DNA from: Holothuria scabra
Lineage: Eukaryota; Echinodermata; Holothuroidea; Aspidochirotida; Holothuriidae
Length of the DNA stretch: 64,000 nt
Reading direction: 5' to 3'
Assembly (NCBI GenBank): GCA_037179385.1
Contig: CM074189.1
Coordinates: forward strand, 20,161,020-20,225,019
The position numbers and the translations under genes are program-made. Below the pieces are notes generated by a model that saw only the letters and a program-made list of their open reading frames with translations, had not been told where the DNA came from and did not search any database. This document shows, one piece after another, positions 47,501-61,078 of this stretch (position 1 is the first letter of the stretch; every line of letters starts with the position of its first letter).

Positions 47501-50500
47501 ATGTTTCCTCTTTTTTGTTTGGCTAAATAACCACTCTTTAAAAATGAGATATCGTGAGCAGAGTGGAAGATATTGCTACAGGGTTTGAAAGGTAGGGTCT
47601 GAAATATTTTTGATTTTCATACAAGAATCTAGTTAAATGCTTTCAGATTATGTCTCTAAGTCTTAATGTCCTGCATGGAAATCGACTCGTACATGCATGA
47701 TTGTACGTTTATTTAAAGAAGATCTGCATGGTATCCAACTTCATTTAATTACTTTTTTCTGCATTGTAATTTGTGATAATACTTACGGAGCTGATAATTG
47801 TTGAGCCATTCTGAGTTACTTCTTCCAAACTATTCCACTCAAAGAACCGGTACGAAACTGAAGAATTTTCTCTGCAAAAATGACAAGCTGTTCAGTTTTC
47901 TCTCTTTTTTTTTTTTTGCCTTTTACGGAGTGAAATCTCCGTATTTAAACAATCTCTTTAAGTTGTACTTCCTTCAACTCTCATTTTATCTTCTGGGATT
48001 TTGTTAAAGTATGTAATTGCACATATTTGAGTGGTAAAACAAATAAATGAAAAGAAATGAGTCCTCAATCAAAGATGTTTACACTAGTTAATACTTTTTC
48101 CTTGTAAAAGTTAAAGCTAAGACCTCCGGTATTTTCTTATAATTAGAAGAGTGTGGACTTAACCACAACTACAAGAGAGGATTGATCCCTTAAGGTTGCT
48201 CAACGTCTATTGCAAAATGTTGGTTCTTGCAAACTAAGAAATGTATGCTTGTGTGTCTACACTTTACCAGAATTTTGTAAAAGGTATGGCCACCAGGTTT
48301 TCGTAGCACTAAAGACGTTCAGGTCTATCAAAAAATTTCTGTTTCTTTCTGTTTTTTCGGCAACGCACATAAACGTTTTTACAAATGTTTCAGATTAGAA
48401 GAAATTTAAAAGAAACACACGTTTATTTAATCGAAATATAGAGAGGTTCAGCTGGAAGTTTTGGGGTTTGTTGGCCAACTATTTTGCCTTGTCAGGAAGT
48501 AAATGCTTTTACATCTAACATCAAACAAACTTATTTGTTTAATGGAATAAAAGTGACTTAAGCTTTAAAACTCACCTTTTATCACTCTCAGGAAAATTTG
48601 TGTATTCAACCGAAAAGATTGAGATGCTTAGAGAATTCCGAATATGATAAAATCCCGCTCAACGATTAAAATTGGTAAATCTCAAATACAAAATATAATA
48701 ACAATGACGATTAACAATCTTGTTCATCAATTTCGTGGTAGGGTTTCACGAGGATTCAAAATGAACTTAAAACAGAAAATATTGATTAACCGTGACGATT
48801 AACAATCTTGTTCATCAATCACTGGGCCGGGTTGCTCGAGGATTCCAAATGTACTTTAAACAGAAGTAAGAAGCACTGATGTGACATCAACGAAATGGCG
48901 AAAGCGATACAAGGGTGTAGTCTTTCTTGAATCAGCAGGGAGTTAACACTGTAAAAGCACATCGTTTGGTGTAACGATGTTCGTGCATTGCATTCAATAC
49001 ATTTTCATATAGTCTTACACAATGGTTATTTGAAATGTTATTGGTTAGCCAATGTTTACTTACGTATCAGACTGAGTTCGTGATTCAACTCTTATCATAT
49101 GCTCTCACGACAGAGTGTTAAAAGGGAGTGTTACGTTCAATCCAGAAACCAATGACTGAGTTTGGGAACTTTGCATGATTCTGTATAAACTTTAACACTC
49201 TAGTGTAAAGGTATCATAACATAAAACATAGACAGGTTGTACGAAATCCATTAAAACGAACGCAGTTATTAACAGTAAACTTACTATCATATTATACATA
49301 GGCACGCTTGTTCGTAGATTTGACAAGTAGACGTTCTTAAACCCAGTATTTTATACCGTATCCCTTTTGCCTTCAACCAGTATGGCCAATGGTACGTAAA
49401 TGCAGGTCAATGCAGGTAAAACTGTGGCAGTCCAACGAAGATCATTCCATACAAAGTTTATTTGACATTTTCTGTTTCTTTGTGAGTGTTTGCGTGTGTG
49501 TACTTGTACTGTCGTACAAGTAGAGGACCCGAACAATGGGTCCACTGCTGCAAATACAATAGATTTTTGGAGTTCTCTCTTGTCCAAACAATAGAGAGTC
49601 TATTGTTAAGGTAAGGGTTAAGGAAGCAGGAACAAAGGAAAACATTATGAGGTTCTCAGGTTGTGTGTAAAAACAACATATGTGTATGTGGGGGGGTGTT
49701 TGTGTTCATGTGTGCTAAGGAGGGTGACAGGAACCGTTGGCAAATGTCGCGAATGACAGTCCCTTTGTTCCCAACGATTTTGGCTTTACATTTTATTTTT
49801 GTAGATTCAAAATTTTAGTACTCTAAGAAACCAGCTTACAGTCAACTTAGAAGTTTGTGCTATTTGTTGTATCCGGTAGTAACGAATATACAACTGTTTA
49901 CTATCCAAAGTAACGTAAATTCTTTACCCTGGAAGGAACAAAAGAAGGAGGCATATACCAGACGTTTTTGTTTGTTATCCAGGTGAGTGTAAACAAAATA
50001 ATATTGATATCAGGTATGTTGGTACAAAACTAAATCTATATCTGTTCAAAGAGTGTTGTACAAACTTTCAGTTTGAGAAAATAAAAACCACTTTGTCCAA
50101 ATATTGGTTGTACTTTACATTTTATAAGAACGCCCAAAGTGTACCGTTTCCTTATCCCGTGTCTTAAGCCTCAACCATGTACAAAATAGGTAACTTTAAA
50201 CACAATTGTCGGATAATCGTGTTACTCTATATGATTTGAAATTTGACTAAGTCATACTTTTACAACTGCAATGACTGTTTAGCAGAAGTTCTGAATTAAA
50301 TGTATTTCTCAAATTTGACACGAAGGGCTAACCTAGTAGTTTGCCACATGATGTTTTTAAAGACAGCTAGAAGTCCCTTCTCAACCAAGTTACTAATTAT
50401 TCAGTTATTTGTTGCTCAAGAAAAAATTTGCCCATATATTTGTATAAACTATAGTTTTTGTAACTCTCAGGCATGTAATATGTTACTTCCGAAGGAGAAG

Positions 50501-51530
50501 TTTATTGATAATTTCTGATGTAAGTCGTTTTCTTAGCATGCATTGTTGGTGCATTTTTAAACGAGAAAATAATAGGCCCATTTATAATAAACTTCATTGT
50601 TTTTTCCTTGCACTGACGTCAAATTAGGTCAACGCATATAATTTCCGTTGTCATCATACACAGGAGTTGAATCTTGTTTCACAATTTAGCAGATCCGTAA
50701 AACCGGTTGTTCAGCTTTACGAGGGGATTGCATTCATGGAATTGACGGCGCATAATTCCTTTTAATTCAAGTCTAGTCTGAAGTAGTAGGACAATCAATC
50801 TATCTTCAGTAGTACAGCGAGATTATAAATTAGTTAATGGTTTCATACTTTTTTTATATCTTATTAAAATGTACATACTAATATATTTATAAAAGAATTA
50901 TTTTACAAAACACTTGCATTTTTGTTTATCTACGATGGCCATTGGGGACTCCTGGGACTGATGATTTCATGGGAAATACAGCTTCCAAGTCCACTCTCCC
51001 CTCCCGTGGTTGTGCCACTGCTATTATCGTTAAGTAAAGTACTAAATATGCGTCAAGTCCTTTGATTCTGTTACCGTTACACTAAAATAGTTTGATCGGA
51101 GTTGGTGTGCCAGAGCATTTCCTGTGTATAATTGGGCTACGAATTTTGTGAGTATATACGCCACTAAAAAGAGCCCCGATTTGTTCTTTAATATAGACAC
51201 CTTTTTCTGATTAAGCACATTTTCTGCTAGATGAAACCCATTACGACCAATCAAATTTCTAGATACCGAGTCACCTAATGCATATTAAACGTTTTCCTTC
51301 TTTGGACCCCTGTTTTAAGAAAGTTATCTGTGAAGAACATCAAGAAGTTTCATCACTTGCATTTTCATAAATGCTGTGAGTTCTGAGTTTTGATTTGTTT
51401 TCGAACTTTCTTTGATCATGAAAGTAATTGCGCTAAAGATCAGTAGGGTCGTAGGCTAGTCTGAGCCCGGAATGATGCGACATTTTAGGGAATGAAGCTC
51501 AATGTAGTTTGTGCTCCCTTATTATGTTGA
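44600..51530. other. long gene-free stretch
   Basis: No exon, RNA gene or recognisable mobile element apart from a strong palindrome at 46689-46740, a T run at 44803-44820 and a T-rich run near 47905. The 101-residue minus frame at 45624-45929 has no recognisable domain. Confidence 0.4.
46689..46740. repeat. palindrome, 15-bp perfect arms with 4-nt loop
   Basis: 46697-46711 (ttgagaccaacaacg) and 46716-46730 (cgttgttggtctcaa) are perfect complements around TGTA. The pairing extends imperfectly outward through 'tgtttat' and 'ataaaca'. Isolated, with no coding context. It could be a tiny foldback insertion or a cruciform-prone site. Confidence 0.9.
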
Positions 51531-51544
51531 ATAAAGATGGAATA

Positions 51545-52500
51545 ACTAGTGTTGAAATGATTTGACTCAAAGAATTGACTCGAGTCTCGATTTCAAAGAC
51601 TCTTCTCTGACTCGAATCACAAATTGAGGGAATTCCACTTTACTCGAGTCATCCCTTCCAAAGACTTGGCTTGAATCAAGTCAGGCTTGACATGATTCGA
51701 GTAAAAAGACTTGACTCCCGTCTTTGCCCGCAGTGACTCTGGTTATCCCCTTTATGACACGAGCCATAAACCAACAGTTTAAAACAGAACAGAACCATAA
51801 ACTTGTTTTTCACAGCCGGCAAAAACGACGGCTTCATAGGCACATTTTTCAATCTTCATTCAATTGACTGCACTGCACTGATCAGGGGCGGTTCATACTG
51901 AAACTTGGCGAAGAGAAAATGTCCTCATAAATTAAAGTTTTGATGACAATGAACAGTAGCTGTATAAGGGTTTTAAACACCCTGGATACCTCCACACAAA
52001 CAGCTTAAATTGCACAAATTATACTGAAGGCTTTTTACCCCCATTCCCAAACAAAAGGGTGCCATCACTGTCACATTCAAGTTAAGTGATCACAGGAACA
52101 CTTGAAAAAGTACCTCAACTGAACCAACCTTCAAAACCAGAGACTCGGGGTGACTCGACTCAAGAAATTATGTGTCTCGGAGTGACTTGATTTATGAGAT
52201 AACCTGACTCAGAGAGACTTGACCTAAACACTTGAGGTAACTTCAGGTGATTCGAAGTGACTCGAATCAAGCTGAGGAGAGACTCGAGATGACTTGCCTC
52301 GAATTGCACAAGATTTTATATGACTCGAGAATATAATCGACGTCTTATGATTCGGAGTGACTCCATTATTTACCATGACTCGAAGTGACTTGACTCGAGC
52401 TTATGGAAGACTATCGACATGGCCCTACTCAGCAAGAATTACTGAAGACTCGACAAGACTTGCGACTCGGCGTCTTATGACACGAGGTGACAAGAGGCTC
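51545..52500. repeat. degenerate TGACTCGA/CTCGAGTC repeat region
   Basis: Two blocks (about 51550-51725 and 52140-52500) are densely packed with gactcgag, ttgactcga and gagtgactt words, separated by about 400 bp of unrelated sequence. The words occur in both orientations. No gene is present. Confidence 0.75.
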
Positions 52501-52901
52501 TATATCAAGTGGCTGATTTACAACAATATAGAAATAATGCAAATATTTTAATTCCTGATGCATGGTGGGACAAAGATTTGAGTAAAGACGTGTGGTGCAA
52601 CTAGTAGGTATTTCTCACAGCCACGCGATGTCACTGGAATGATATAACTACAGTGTACAGGAGATTACTAACTCTGGTGAAACCATGTCCTCGCTGCACA
52701 GATTCACTTTGACGGCTGTCCTATCAACGTCTAGCAGCCATAATTGGTTTCCTAGCTAACATGTGCCGTAAAATACATGGTTTTCCCTAAGGTTGACTGC
52801 AAAAGTGCATTATTGCGTCAAAATATTTTTGTTTTAGCTTGTCCACCAAACACGTTTTTTTAAGTTCTCTCGAGACTCCGTATTACATGAATATATTTTT
52901 C

Positions 52902-52979
52902 TTTTCCCTCTTTTCCCTCTTTTCCCTCTTTTCCCTCTTTTCCCTCTTTTCCCTCTTTTCCCTCTTTTCCCTCTTTCCC
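52902..52979. repeat. 9-bp minisatellite (ttttccctc)n
   Basis: About eight to nine near-perfect copies. On the minus strand it produces GKR/GKEGKE-type peptides that should not be annotated as protein. Confidence 0.95.
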
Positions 52980-53189
52980 TTCGTCCGGCAACCGAACCAA
53001 GGGTGACACATAAGCCCACGGGATGAAAAACTTTCCACTAAAAGAGAATGTCTGTTTAGCTGTGATCACCGCAGATGAGCCTTATACATGTGACAACGTA
53101 TATTCCCCAGTATTGTCTGACGTCACTGAACAAAACAGAATTGCATTGTCCATTGTTAAATGCATTTATCCTACTTTTTTACCTTACTC

Positions 53190-53210
53190 TTAACCCCCCC
53201 CCCCCCCCAA
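53190..53210. repeat. poly-C run
   Basis: An uninterrupted run of about 17 C followed by A. The neighbouring stretch (52.98-53.93 kb) holds no gene that I can recognise. Confidence 0.9.
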
Positions 53211-53942
53211 AGGAAGAAAAACAAAAGCAAGGTAATAAAAGCATCAACATTATTCGTGTGAAGATACCCACCACAGAAAACATATACACATTTAATGCAT
53301 TTGGAGTCAATAAATTATTTTTTTCCTTAACTAAAAATAGGCTACACAAAACAATCACAGTCCTAACTGGATCTTTCTGTCCCTCTTTTTAACGGAACAA
53401 TTTTCAAAACTTGAATATTGGGAAACTGGTCAAAATGAAAGTTTGCGGTCATGAGCGACGATTCCGATTGGAAGGAGGGCACCCCCTAATAGTTAAGTAA
53501 ATGTTCACACATCTTCTTTTTATAGACCAAAATGTTTGTGTAGCTATAGATCTTTCGGTGACCAATGAGTGTGTTTGAGCTATCGTCGTAGTAGCATATC
53601 CAAGAACTGCTCATGCCGGCGCAGTGTGGTATAATGTAGTATCTGTTCTTTTCATCCCGTCTAGAATTGAGAAATGACATGACAGACCAATGATGTAAAT
53701 GGCCCGAGGGCCGTCAGGTTTATCAAGTGTTGTCCGTCAGCGGACGTTTAATAACTTCTTTGGGAAGACAGTTTACAGTTTGGTTTTGCCCAAAGGCTCT
53801 TTGTCAGAGAATCGGGAGGACTTATGGAAAAAGTATCCAAGCACTGCGAAGTAGTCCATCGAATCTAAAACGCATAGTGTTTGAGTTAAAGTGTATGAAT
53901 TTAAACTTGATTTAAGTTGTACAAAAATTTGTAAGTGCAGTA

Positions 53943-54930
53943 CTAGTGGCGTAGCTAGGGATTTAGTCAGAGGAGGAGAAAATGGCCTGCAAGTCCTTGG
54001 TTAAAGCAGGATGTTAACAAACCCAAAAGGCACCGGCAGGTAATTGTCCATATTCAGGATGTAAACACTCCACTGATCTTATGGACACCGTCTCCCTGCC
54101 ACTGAGTATGTCTAGCATAAAGGGGAGGATTTCGTTGATATTGATAATTTAAACAGTGATTGACAAACTTTCCATTTAGTTTTCTTGAACTGAACAGATC
54201 TACTTTTACATTTCTCTTCTTCCTCCGTTGATTCTTTCAAACATTCCAATTTTTCCCTTCGGATACGTAAACCTAATAGTATAAAGGCGGTCCATATAAT
54301 TCCTGTCGGTGTCAGGTCTACGAAGTTGATTTTATTTGAAAGTAGACTAACTTTAAGGAAGGTTAAATCTACTAAAGGCAAAGGAAAGAAATTTTCACAG
54401 GGGAACAAAACTTAAGAAATAAATCACTATCAGATGTTCATTTTGGGCATTTGTAAATCAAGATAAACTAACAATATCCTTACATTATGTAATCCCGTTG
54501 AAGTAATTATTAAATACAGCGTACGAAAAGGCCAAGACCAAAACTACTTGACACCTTACCCTTCTAGATTTCTTCACGAATATGAAAGCTGACTTCATTA
54601 GCTATGATTTTGCCTTTGGCACCACGAAAGTAGAGAAAATAGAATTTTCATGCATTATCATGCTGTTTCAGAAGACAGAAGACTTTGCCACTGGCGTCGT
54701 ATTGGACGGAACATGGAGAAACGATGCATTTTGGGATCAAGTTATACTTTACTTACAGGCCTAGGAAATGCCATATCCGGCAATCTGGGGGTTGTTACTT
54801 CTCAAAAAATTTCAGCACGCCCCGAGCCAACTAATGGTGGTAATTTGTATTGCCTTTCTTGGAGAATTAAAAAAGTGTTTCGTTCACACAAGCATCTGCC
54901 CCTGACTCTGACAATGGTGTTAATCTAAGA
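53943..54930. mobile_element. probable diverged second copy of the 55.2-kb hAT-like element
   Basis: 53946-53995 ('gtggcgtagctagggattt' and 'aaaatggcctgcaag') matches 55196-55245 ('gtggcggagctagtgattt', 'gaaatggtctgcagg'). Further shared words follow in the same order: 'gacaaactttccattta' / 'cagactttccatttga', 'aaggcggtc.ataat', 'ttgtcaggtct'-like, and 'accacgaaagtagagaaa' / 'accatgaaagtacagaaa', up to at least 54660. The right terminus was not found, so the end is approximate. Confidence 0.5.
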
Positions 54931-55193
54931 TTTTGTATAATTATATCCAGCATAAGAGCTTTCCTTTAAATTTGTTCGAACTTGTAGATGCGTCATCATT
55001 TGCCAAAATTCGGGCAAACGTGATTATTTCCGGCATTTTCGGTCTTGTTCCTCCAGAAAAACAGAGGGAAGCCGATATGCAAATGTTCTTTGCATAACGG
55101 AGTACAATAGTTGTTCTATTGAGAGAAGAGGGCTTCGAGTTGCGATTTTCACGCTCAGTACATCTGCCAGCATCCAGTAGACCTACGCGTATA

Positions 55194-56770
55194 CAGTGGC
55201 GGAGCTAGTGATTTCGGTCAAAGGGGGCGAAATGGTCTGCAGGGGCGCTTCGAAGGATTAAATACCCTGAGCCTCAGCACGATCGAAACAACGGCTTTTC
55301 AGACTTTCCATTTGATTTTCCGCACCTGATAGAAGACTACTTTGCCATTTCTCTTCAGCAAATTTTTCTATTAAAACAGGTTTAAATTTTCCTTCCATGG
55401 CCTCCGCACTAGAAAATTCGAGGGGGGGGGGGATTCTTTTAGGGTTCGCCGAGCCACCGTGGGTTGGTGTGGAGTGCAAATACATTTTGGCCCCAAATGT
55501 CCCTCAGGTCGCTTGAAATGGCATTTCTAAAGCCTATGTGCCGCCTATAAGTAGGGAAAACGCTGAGTGGACTGTTAAGAAATGTTAATGCTAACTTTTC
55601 TTCGTCTTTTTCTTTATCTTTTCTTCTTTTTTTTCGAGGTTGTTTTATTTCCAGGGGAGGGCAAACCCCTCCCCCTTGCCCATACCTGCAGACGCCCAAG
55701 TTTCTCTCCCTCTCTGTCACATTCTAGTGTGAAGGCGGTCATAATATTTTGTGTTATTGTCAGGTCTCGATTTGAGATTTTAATGTAATAATGAGCTACT
55801 TTTTGAAGATCAATATTGTATATATTTCAATATAAGTTCTGGAAATTAATCACCGTTTGGTGTACATTTTTGGTATCTGGAAATCAAGATAAGTACACGA
55901 AGAAACGTTAATTGACGTAATTCACATCATGTGACCACTCTGAAATAGCCATTAAGTACATTGCAAGAAAAAAAATCAAGACAAATTGATCTGCTTGGCT
56001 CTCTAGATACCGAATTCATAATACGTAAAAGCAGCTTAAACTTAGGCTTATTACAAACAATTTTCTGGCTTTTGAGACCATGAAAGTACAGAAATAAGCA
56101 TTTTCATGTGATTATCGTGCAGTGCAAGAAATAGCCATTTATCATGAGAATGGTCACTTGAAGAAAATCAAAATGCAAACTGCTCATTAAAACTGTTAAA
56201 CCATTACCACTATGATAACAGTTTTTTTTTTTTTTTAACCTGAACGTTCTCTTCAAATGATTTTACAAAATTTTGTGAAAACTAATTTGGTATCTTTAAA
56301 ATCTTTTTATTGTCTATGCTGTCAATTATCCCCGGCAACAAGAGGGCTATTTGCGCTACAACTATTGTTGCGTTCTTTGCAATATCTTTTATTGGCCGGG
56401 AGGGTGAATTTAATGACAGTCTGTGTATTTTGTAAGCTTATAATCACGCTGGGTGTGGAAGCAATTAACTTAGCACAGCAACAGCATTCATTAGTGCGTA
56501 TAATGCATGAAGATACGTTTCGGCAAAACCTATCCCTATATTACAGAAGATTACCCTTTTGATCAAAATAAAGTGCAGATAGTATAGTTGCTGATGGCTA
56601 TTGGAGCATTTTGTTATCTGGGTCTTAAAAACAACGCTGCCTTTTGCCAATAATGGTGGAAGAGTAAAGTATGTTAAAAACCTAAAAAGGGCGCCGACAG
56701 ACGATTTTGGTCCGTCGGGGGGTGGGGGTGGAGGCGCCCCCTGACCATATGGCAGCTCCACCACTGACTG
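55194..56770. mobile_element. non-autonomous hAT-like DNA transposon with 8-bp target duplication
   Basis: The left end 'cagtggcggagctag' pairs with the right end '...cagctccaccactg(actg)'. The exact 8-bp word cgcgtata lies directly outside both ends (55186-55193 and 56771-56778). An 8-bp duplication is the hallmark of the hAT superfamily. About 1.58 kb long, with no transposase recognisable, so it would need enzyme from elsewhere. The G-rich patches near each end (55420-55433 and 56715-56735) belong to the element. Confidence 0.78.
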
Positions 56771-56778
56771 CGCGTATA

Positions 56779-58550
56779 GCAACTCAACATTTTGAAACGG
56801 TAATCATTTTCTATACATATGCCACTACCTAAACTACCTTCCCTGTTTGTTAGTTTAAAGAAACTATTATGAGCACATGACCATGAACACCTTAATTGTC
56901 CCAAATCTTATCACCGGACAAACCATACCCTAAAAAAGTGGAGAAGTTTAACAAGATTATAAATTAAGTCAATGATGGTATGTGTCTGTTTTATATTTCT
57001 ATTAATTTTATTATGTTTTTGTCTTAGATCGTCGGTGGTTGATGGGGACGGGGGGTTCCATGGGCGCTGCAGCCCACACGCTCTCAATGGTTACACTCCA
57101 ACACTACAATATTGTAAAGAAAACTAAACGGGTTTTGGAACATTTCATAGATTCATGAACCTAATCAATTTGCGGCTTTAGATCGTAAACCGACACCCAC
57201 CAAAATGTGATAAAACATTGCGTGAATATTCCTTGCTTTGTTTGATAGCCCATTTACTAATCATTTTTAACTTTGAAACGCATATCTCCAAGTTATGTTG
57301 ATCCCCATTTTCGTGTTCCAACTGTGAAACCTTTAAAATATGATTGAAGAAGTAGAATAGGTACAGTAAGTTAAAAAAAAAATCAAAGCAAAAGTGCTCT
57401 GCTTCAAAGTTTAAGGGTGTAGTTCCTTTGTAAACCAAGGTATTTGAAGTACAATACACTGCAAAGTTTATGAAGAGTTTTAGTTTGCATCATTTCTTAC
57501 TTTTTGCTCACTATTGACTTTGTTTGCCTTAGAACTTTCTTTCACTTGTTTAGAGACAACGGGCGCAATATTTTAGGGGTTTTCACAATAGTCGGGCAAG
57601 CAGAACTCTACAACATGGAGCAATATTAAGGGGCATGTATTTCGAGCTTTCACAGCCATTGTCAGGTCTCAAGAGGTTAAAAATGTTGTGTCAGAATTGC
57701 AAGCATGTTTACAACTCCGAGCCGATCTTATGCAAGAAAGTTGGTCGTATAACCTCTACTAAGAATGTTGCACACATTACAAACTATTGCCCGACCTGGC
57801 GCAAGCCTCCGGGTGAGATCCAATCCCACCAGGATGTCGTGCATTAATCTCAAGTGTTCTAGTGATGTCTATCGATGAATTGTGCGATTAGCTGTGTGTA
57901 CTATGCTGCTATTAGATTTGTGTTCGACAGTTCATCTCTCATTTTTTTTTTCTTATTTTTCTTTGTTGTCACTCTTAATGTTGTTGTTAAAAGTTGCTTT
58001 GTACTGTATGGAAATAAACTGAGCAAACCAAACCATTTTGCAACATTGTGCCACCGTTTTAATATTACATGTCGACTATTTCCTAAGCTTAAGGAAAAAC
58101 ATTGAGCCATGTTAAAATGTTGTCACTCTAAGAATTTAGTAATTGCGTTGACCGAAATAATTGAGGGATCCAACGTTGGGGTGCGTATATATTCCACTGC
58201 TGCTTAATCAAAAAGTACACCCGAAATTCTTCGCAAAGTCCACACCACAATGTGCACCACCATGCTAGCGATTGCTTAAGTCTGGGGCTGAAGTCCCACC
58301 CATAGCATTATGCATGCAATACTTACACTCGCTCGCAAGATCACAAGAGCACTTGCCACTCTGTCTTTCAACGATTCCTTCCTTTCGTTTCTTTTTACTT
58401 TCCACTGTTGCATTTGTTAGAGTTGCCCTACCATTTTATGCAAATCACACTTTTTGAATGGCCGTTCAAAGAAATGGTGCCAGAGATAACACCACAATTG
58501 TTGAAGGGGTTTCACGGGGTTCCCTTCACAGGTTCCCTCAAGAGTGAGGA
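56779..58550. other. intergenic, nothing recognised
   Basis: No exon or element that I can support. Short frames at 57178-57459 (minus) and 57635-57847 (plus) lack recognisable domains. Confidence 0.4.
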
Positions 58551-58559
58551 TTGATCAAA

Positions 58560-60015
58560 TGGAACAAATGCATAAATGTTTGCTGTAAACTGCATACAAT
58601 AAACTGCATCTGAATCTGCACTTCTACGTGTTCATAATGATTTGCTCTAGCTCTTAACGATCGTAAAATGTTTCTTCTTGCTCTTCTTGACATGAGCGCT
58701 GCCTTTGATTCAATTGACCACAACATTTTGTTAGATTGTCTCAAAAGTCGCTTTTGCATTCAAGGAAATGTACTCAAGTGGACTGAATCTTATTTCACTA
58801 ACCGCTCTCAAAAAGTTTATATCAATGGCAAGTTTTCAAATCCAGCTAATATTAAGTTTGGAGTTCTTCAAGGTTCTGTATTAGACCCCATTCTTTTTTC
58901 TATGTATGTTTCAACTACGTCTGAGATAGCTACGCAACACAAAATTGATTATCACTTTAACGCTGATGACACCCAGCTCTACTGTGCTTTTGATCCAGTT
59001 AAAACTCACACGGCAGAGTGTTTAGGTTTGCATCCTTGGTTTGCAAAATTGGCTATCCACCAATTTTCTGAAACTAAATCCAAAGAAAACTGAACATGTA
59101 TTATTTGGTTCCTCACACAATCTTGCAAGGATAAGCACCTTATCTCTCAATATTGAAAATGTTACTATCAAAACTGTCGACAAAGTCAAAAATCTTGGTA
59201 TGTATCTTGACTCCACTTTATCTATGGAAAGGTTTGTCAATGAAAAGGTCAAATGCTGTTCTTTTTATCTTAGAAACATTACTCGTATTCGTCATTATCT
59301 TAGTCGTTCAGCTACCAAACTGCTTGTTCATGCTTTTGTAATATCTCGAATTGATTATGGTAACCGTTTACTTTTTGTGATGAAGTCCAGTTTGCTACGT
59401 AGACTCCAGGTGTTACAAAACAATGCAGCCAGGTTAATTTATAATCAAAATCGTTCTTGCCATGCTACTCCTCTCCTTCAAGAATTACACTGGTTACCAG
59501 TCAATCAACGCATTATTTTTAAGATTCTTGTTTTGTTTTTGTTTTTAACTGCTTGAATAATAGAGCCCCCACTTATATGTCTCTACTGATCTCATCCTAC
59601 AAACCAAATCGTTCTCTTCGTTCAGCTTCCACAAACTTGCTAGTTACTCGTAGATCATGAAATAGATATGGTCACAGAAGTTTTTACTTTGCTGCACCTC
59701 GCCTCTGGAACAATTGGCCAAACCACATACGTACTGCTGCCTCTTTAAGTTCTTTTAAACATTTCCTTAAGACCCACCTTTTTACTGAGAGTTATAATCT
59801 AAATTAGTCTTTGCTTTTTTCTGTGCTGCAGACACTGTATTTTGTTTAGGTTTTTAAGCTTTTATCACTTTCACCCTTTGTATCTACCTCTAGTTTTACC
59901 TCATTTTGCACTTTATCTAACTGTATTATGTACTCTTTAATTTGTTATGCGCTTTGAGCTTTTTAAGATATAGCGCACTTACAAGTTTTTTTTAAATAAT
60001 AATGATAATACAAGA
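58560..60015 (+). mobile_element. 5'-truncated CR1/L2-type LINE, degenerate
   Basis: The plus-strand RT remnant begins near SESALLRVHNDLL (58605-), then FLLALLDMSAAFDSIDHNIL (58668-), KFGVLQGSVLDPILFSMY (58856-), FNADDTQLY (the Y-A-D-D box with Asn for Tyr; 58957-), LSTNFLKLNPKKTEHVLFG (59050-), LLVHAFVISRIDYGNRLL, LQVLQNNAARLIYNQNR and HWLPVNQRIIFKILV; after a frameshift it continues with FYFAAPRLWNNWP and FKHFLKTHLF to about 59805. The 3' UTR has 'atgcgctttgagc' and 'tatagcgcacttacaa' and ends in an (aat/gat)n tail near 60000, typical of the clade. At least three frame disruptions make it inactive. Confidence 0.92.
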
Positions 60016-61078
60016 CTGAGACTGTCAGATTTCTAGAGAGGAGGAGAGGAACTTAATGGAGTATGAGAGTAATATTTTGAATTGAGGTAGTATTCATTTC
60101 AGCTACATGAAGCAATATGTGTAAAAATCCACCTGAATACAAACCTTGGCATAGACTTATACATAATATTATATTATATTATAATATAATATTATTAATA
60201 TTATTATAATCTCTTCACACGTCTACTCCGCAATATTTCTATGATAGGTTTGGTCTTACGAAATCAGGTTTGTCTTCCATTAAGAGTTTTCAAGGTATTG
60301 CCAAAAATACAGTCAGACGTATAAAAATATAAAGATGTAAAAGTAAAATTCAGGATAAATAGAAAAGTTCAAACATGTTATAAAAATGTTGAGGCATGAA
60401 ATTACAAATTACGGGTACCATGAACCAAAAGAAAAATCAAAAAAAAAAAAAAAAAACAGTTAAGGCAAATTCTTAATATCAATATTCGGTTCGGAGATGG
60501 TGGTTTTCTGAAACATGCATCAGTGCACAAGATACTAAATTAGTTGCTTTAAATATTGTACAACCACTGATCTAGTTCATTTCATATCAAATCACATCAC
60601 ATTACTCAACGTCAAGCAATAATTCTATCATATCATTACAATTACCATTAATTTCATGGCTAGTGGTACGTTCATCTATTGTAACACTTTTGCGTTTATC
60701 AATTCATGACGTGAAACAAGGGCCACTGGCCTATTTCTTGCACATTATTGTCCATAACCATCTGTATACTTGTTGTAAATATGGGTAAGTATGCAGCATA
60801 AAAATAATGTTATCCCCATCCCCCCAAACAGTCCCACCTCCCCCCCCCCCAAAAAAAAAAACTGTCTCCTTCAATTTAACGCAGCCTTTCGCAAATGGAT
60901 CAATCATATTTTACGTACATTCCCACTTGTAATTAACTTTTCTGTACGAAGCACTCCCCTCCACCCAGATTGTATAACCTGTTTCACTCCCTTTAAAAAG
61001 TAGACTTCTGGTATTGCATACTTTGAAGTATAAATTGCTTGAATACTGTCCATCATCTACTTCATTGCACACGGTGTT
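60016..61078. other. intergenic with AT palindrome and homopolymers
   Basis: 60165-60212 is a run of tat/ata words that is largely self-complementary. An A run lies at 60438-60456, and a C run followed by an A run at 60840-60860. No gene is seen. Confidence 0.5.

Noticed and set aside
52834..53069. GKR and GKEGKE repeat proteins on the minus strand
   Set aside because: Arise from the 9-bp minisatellite at 52902-52979.
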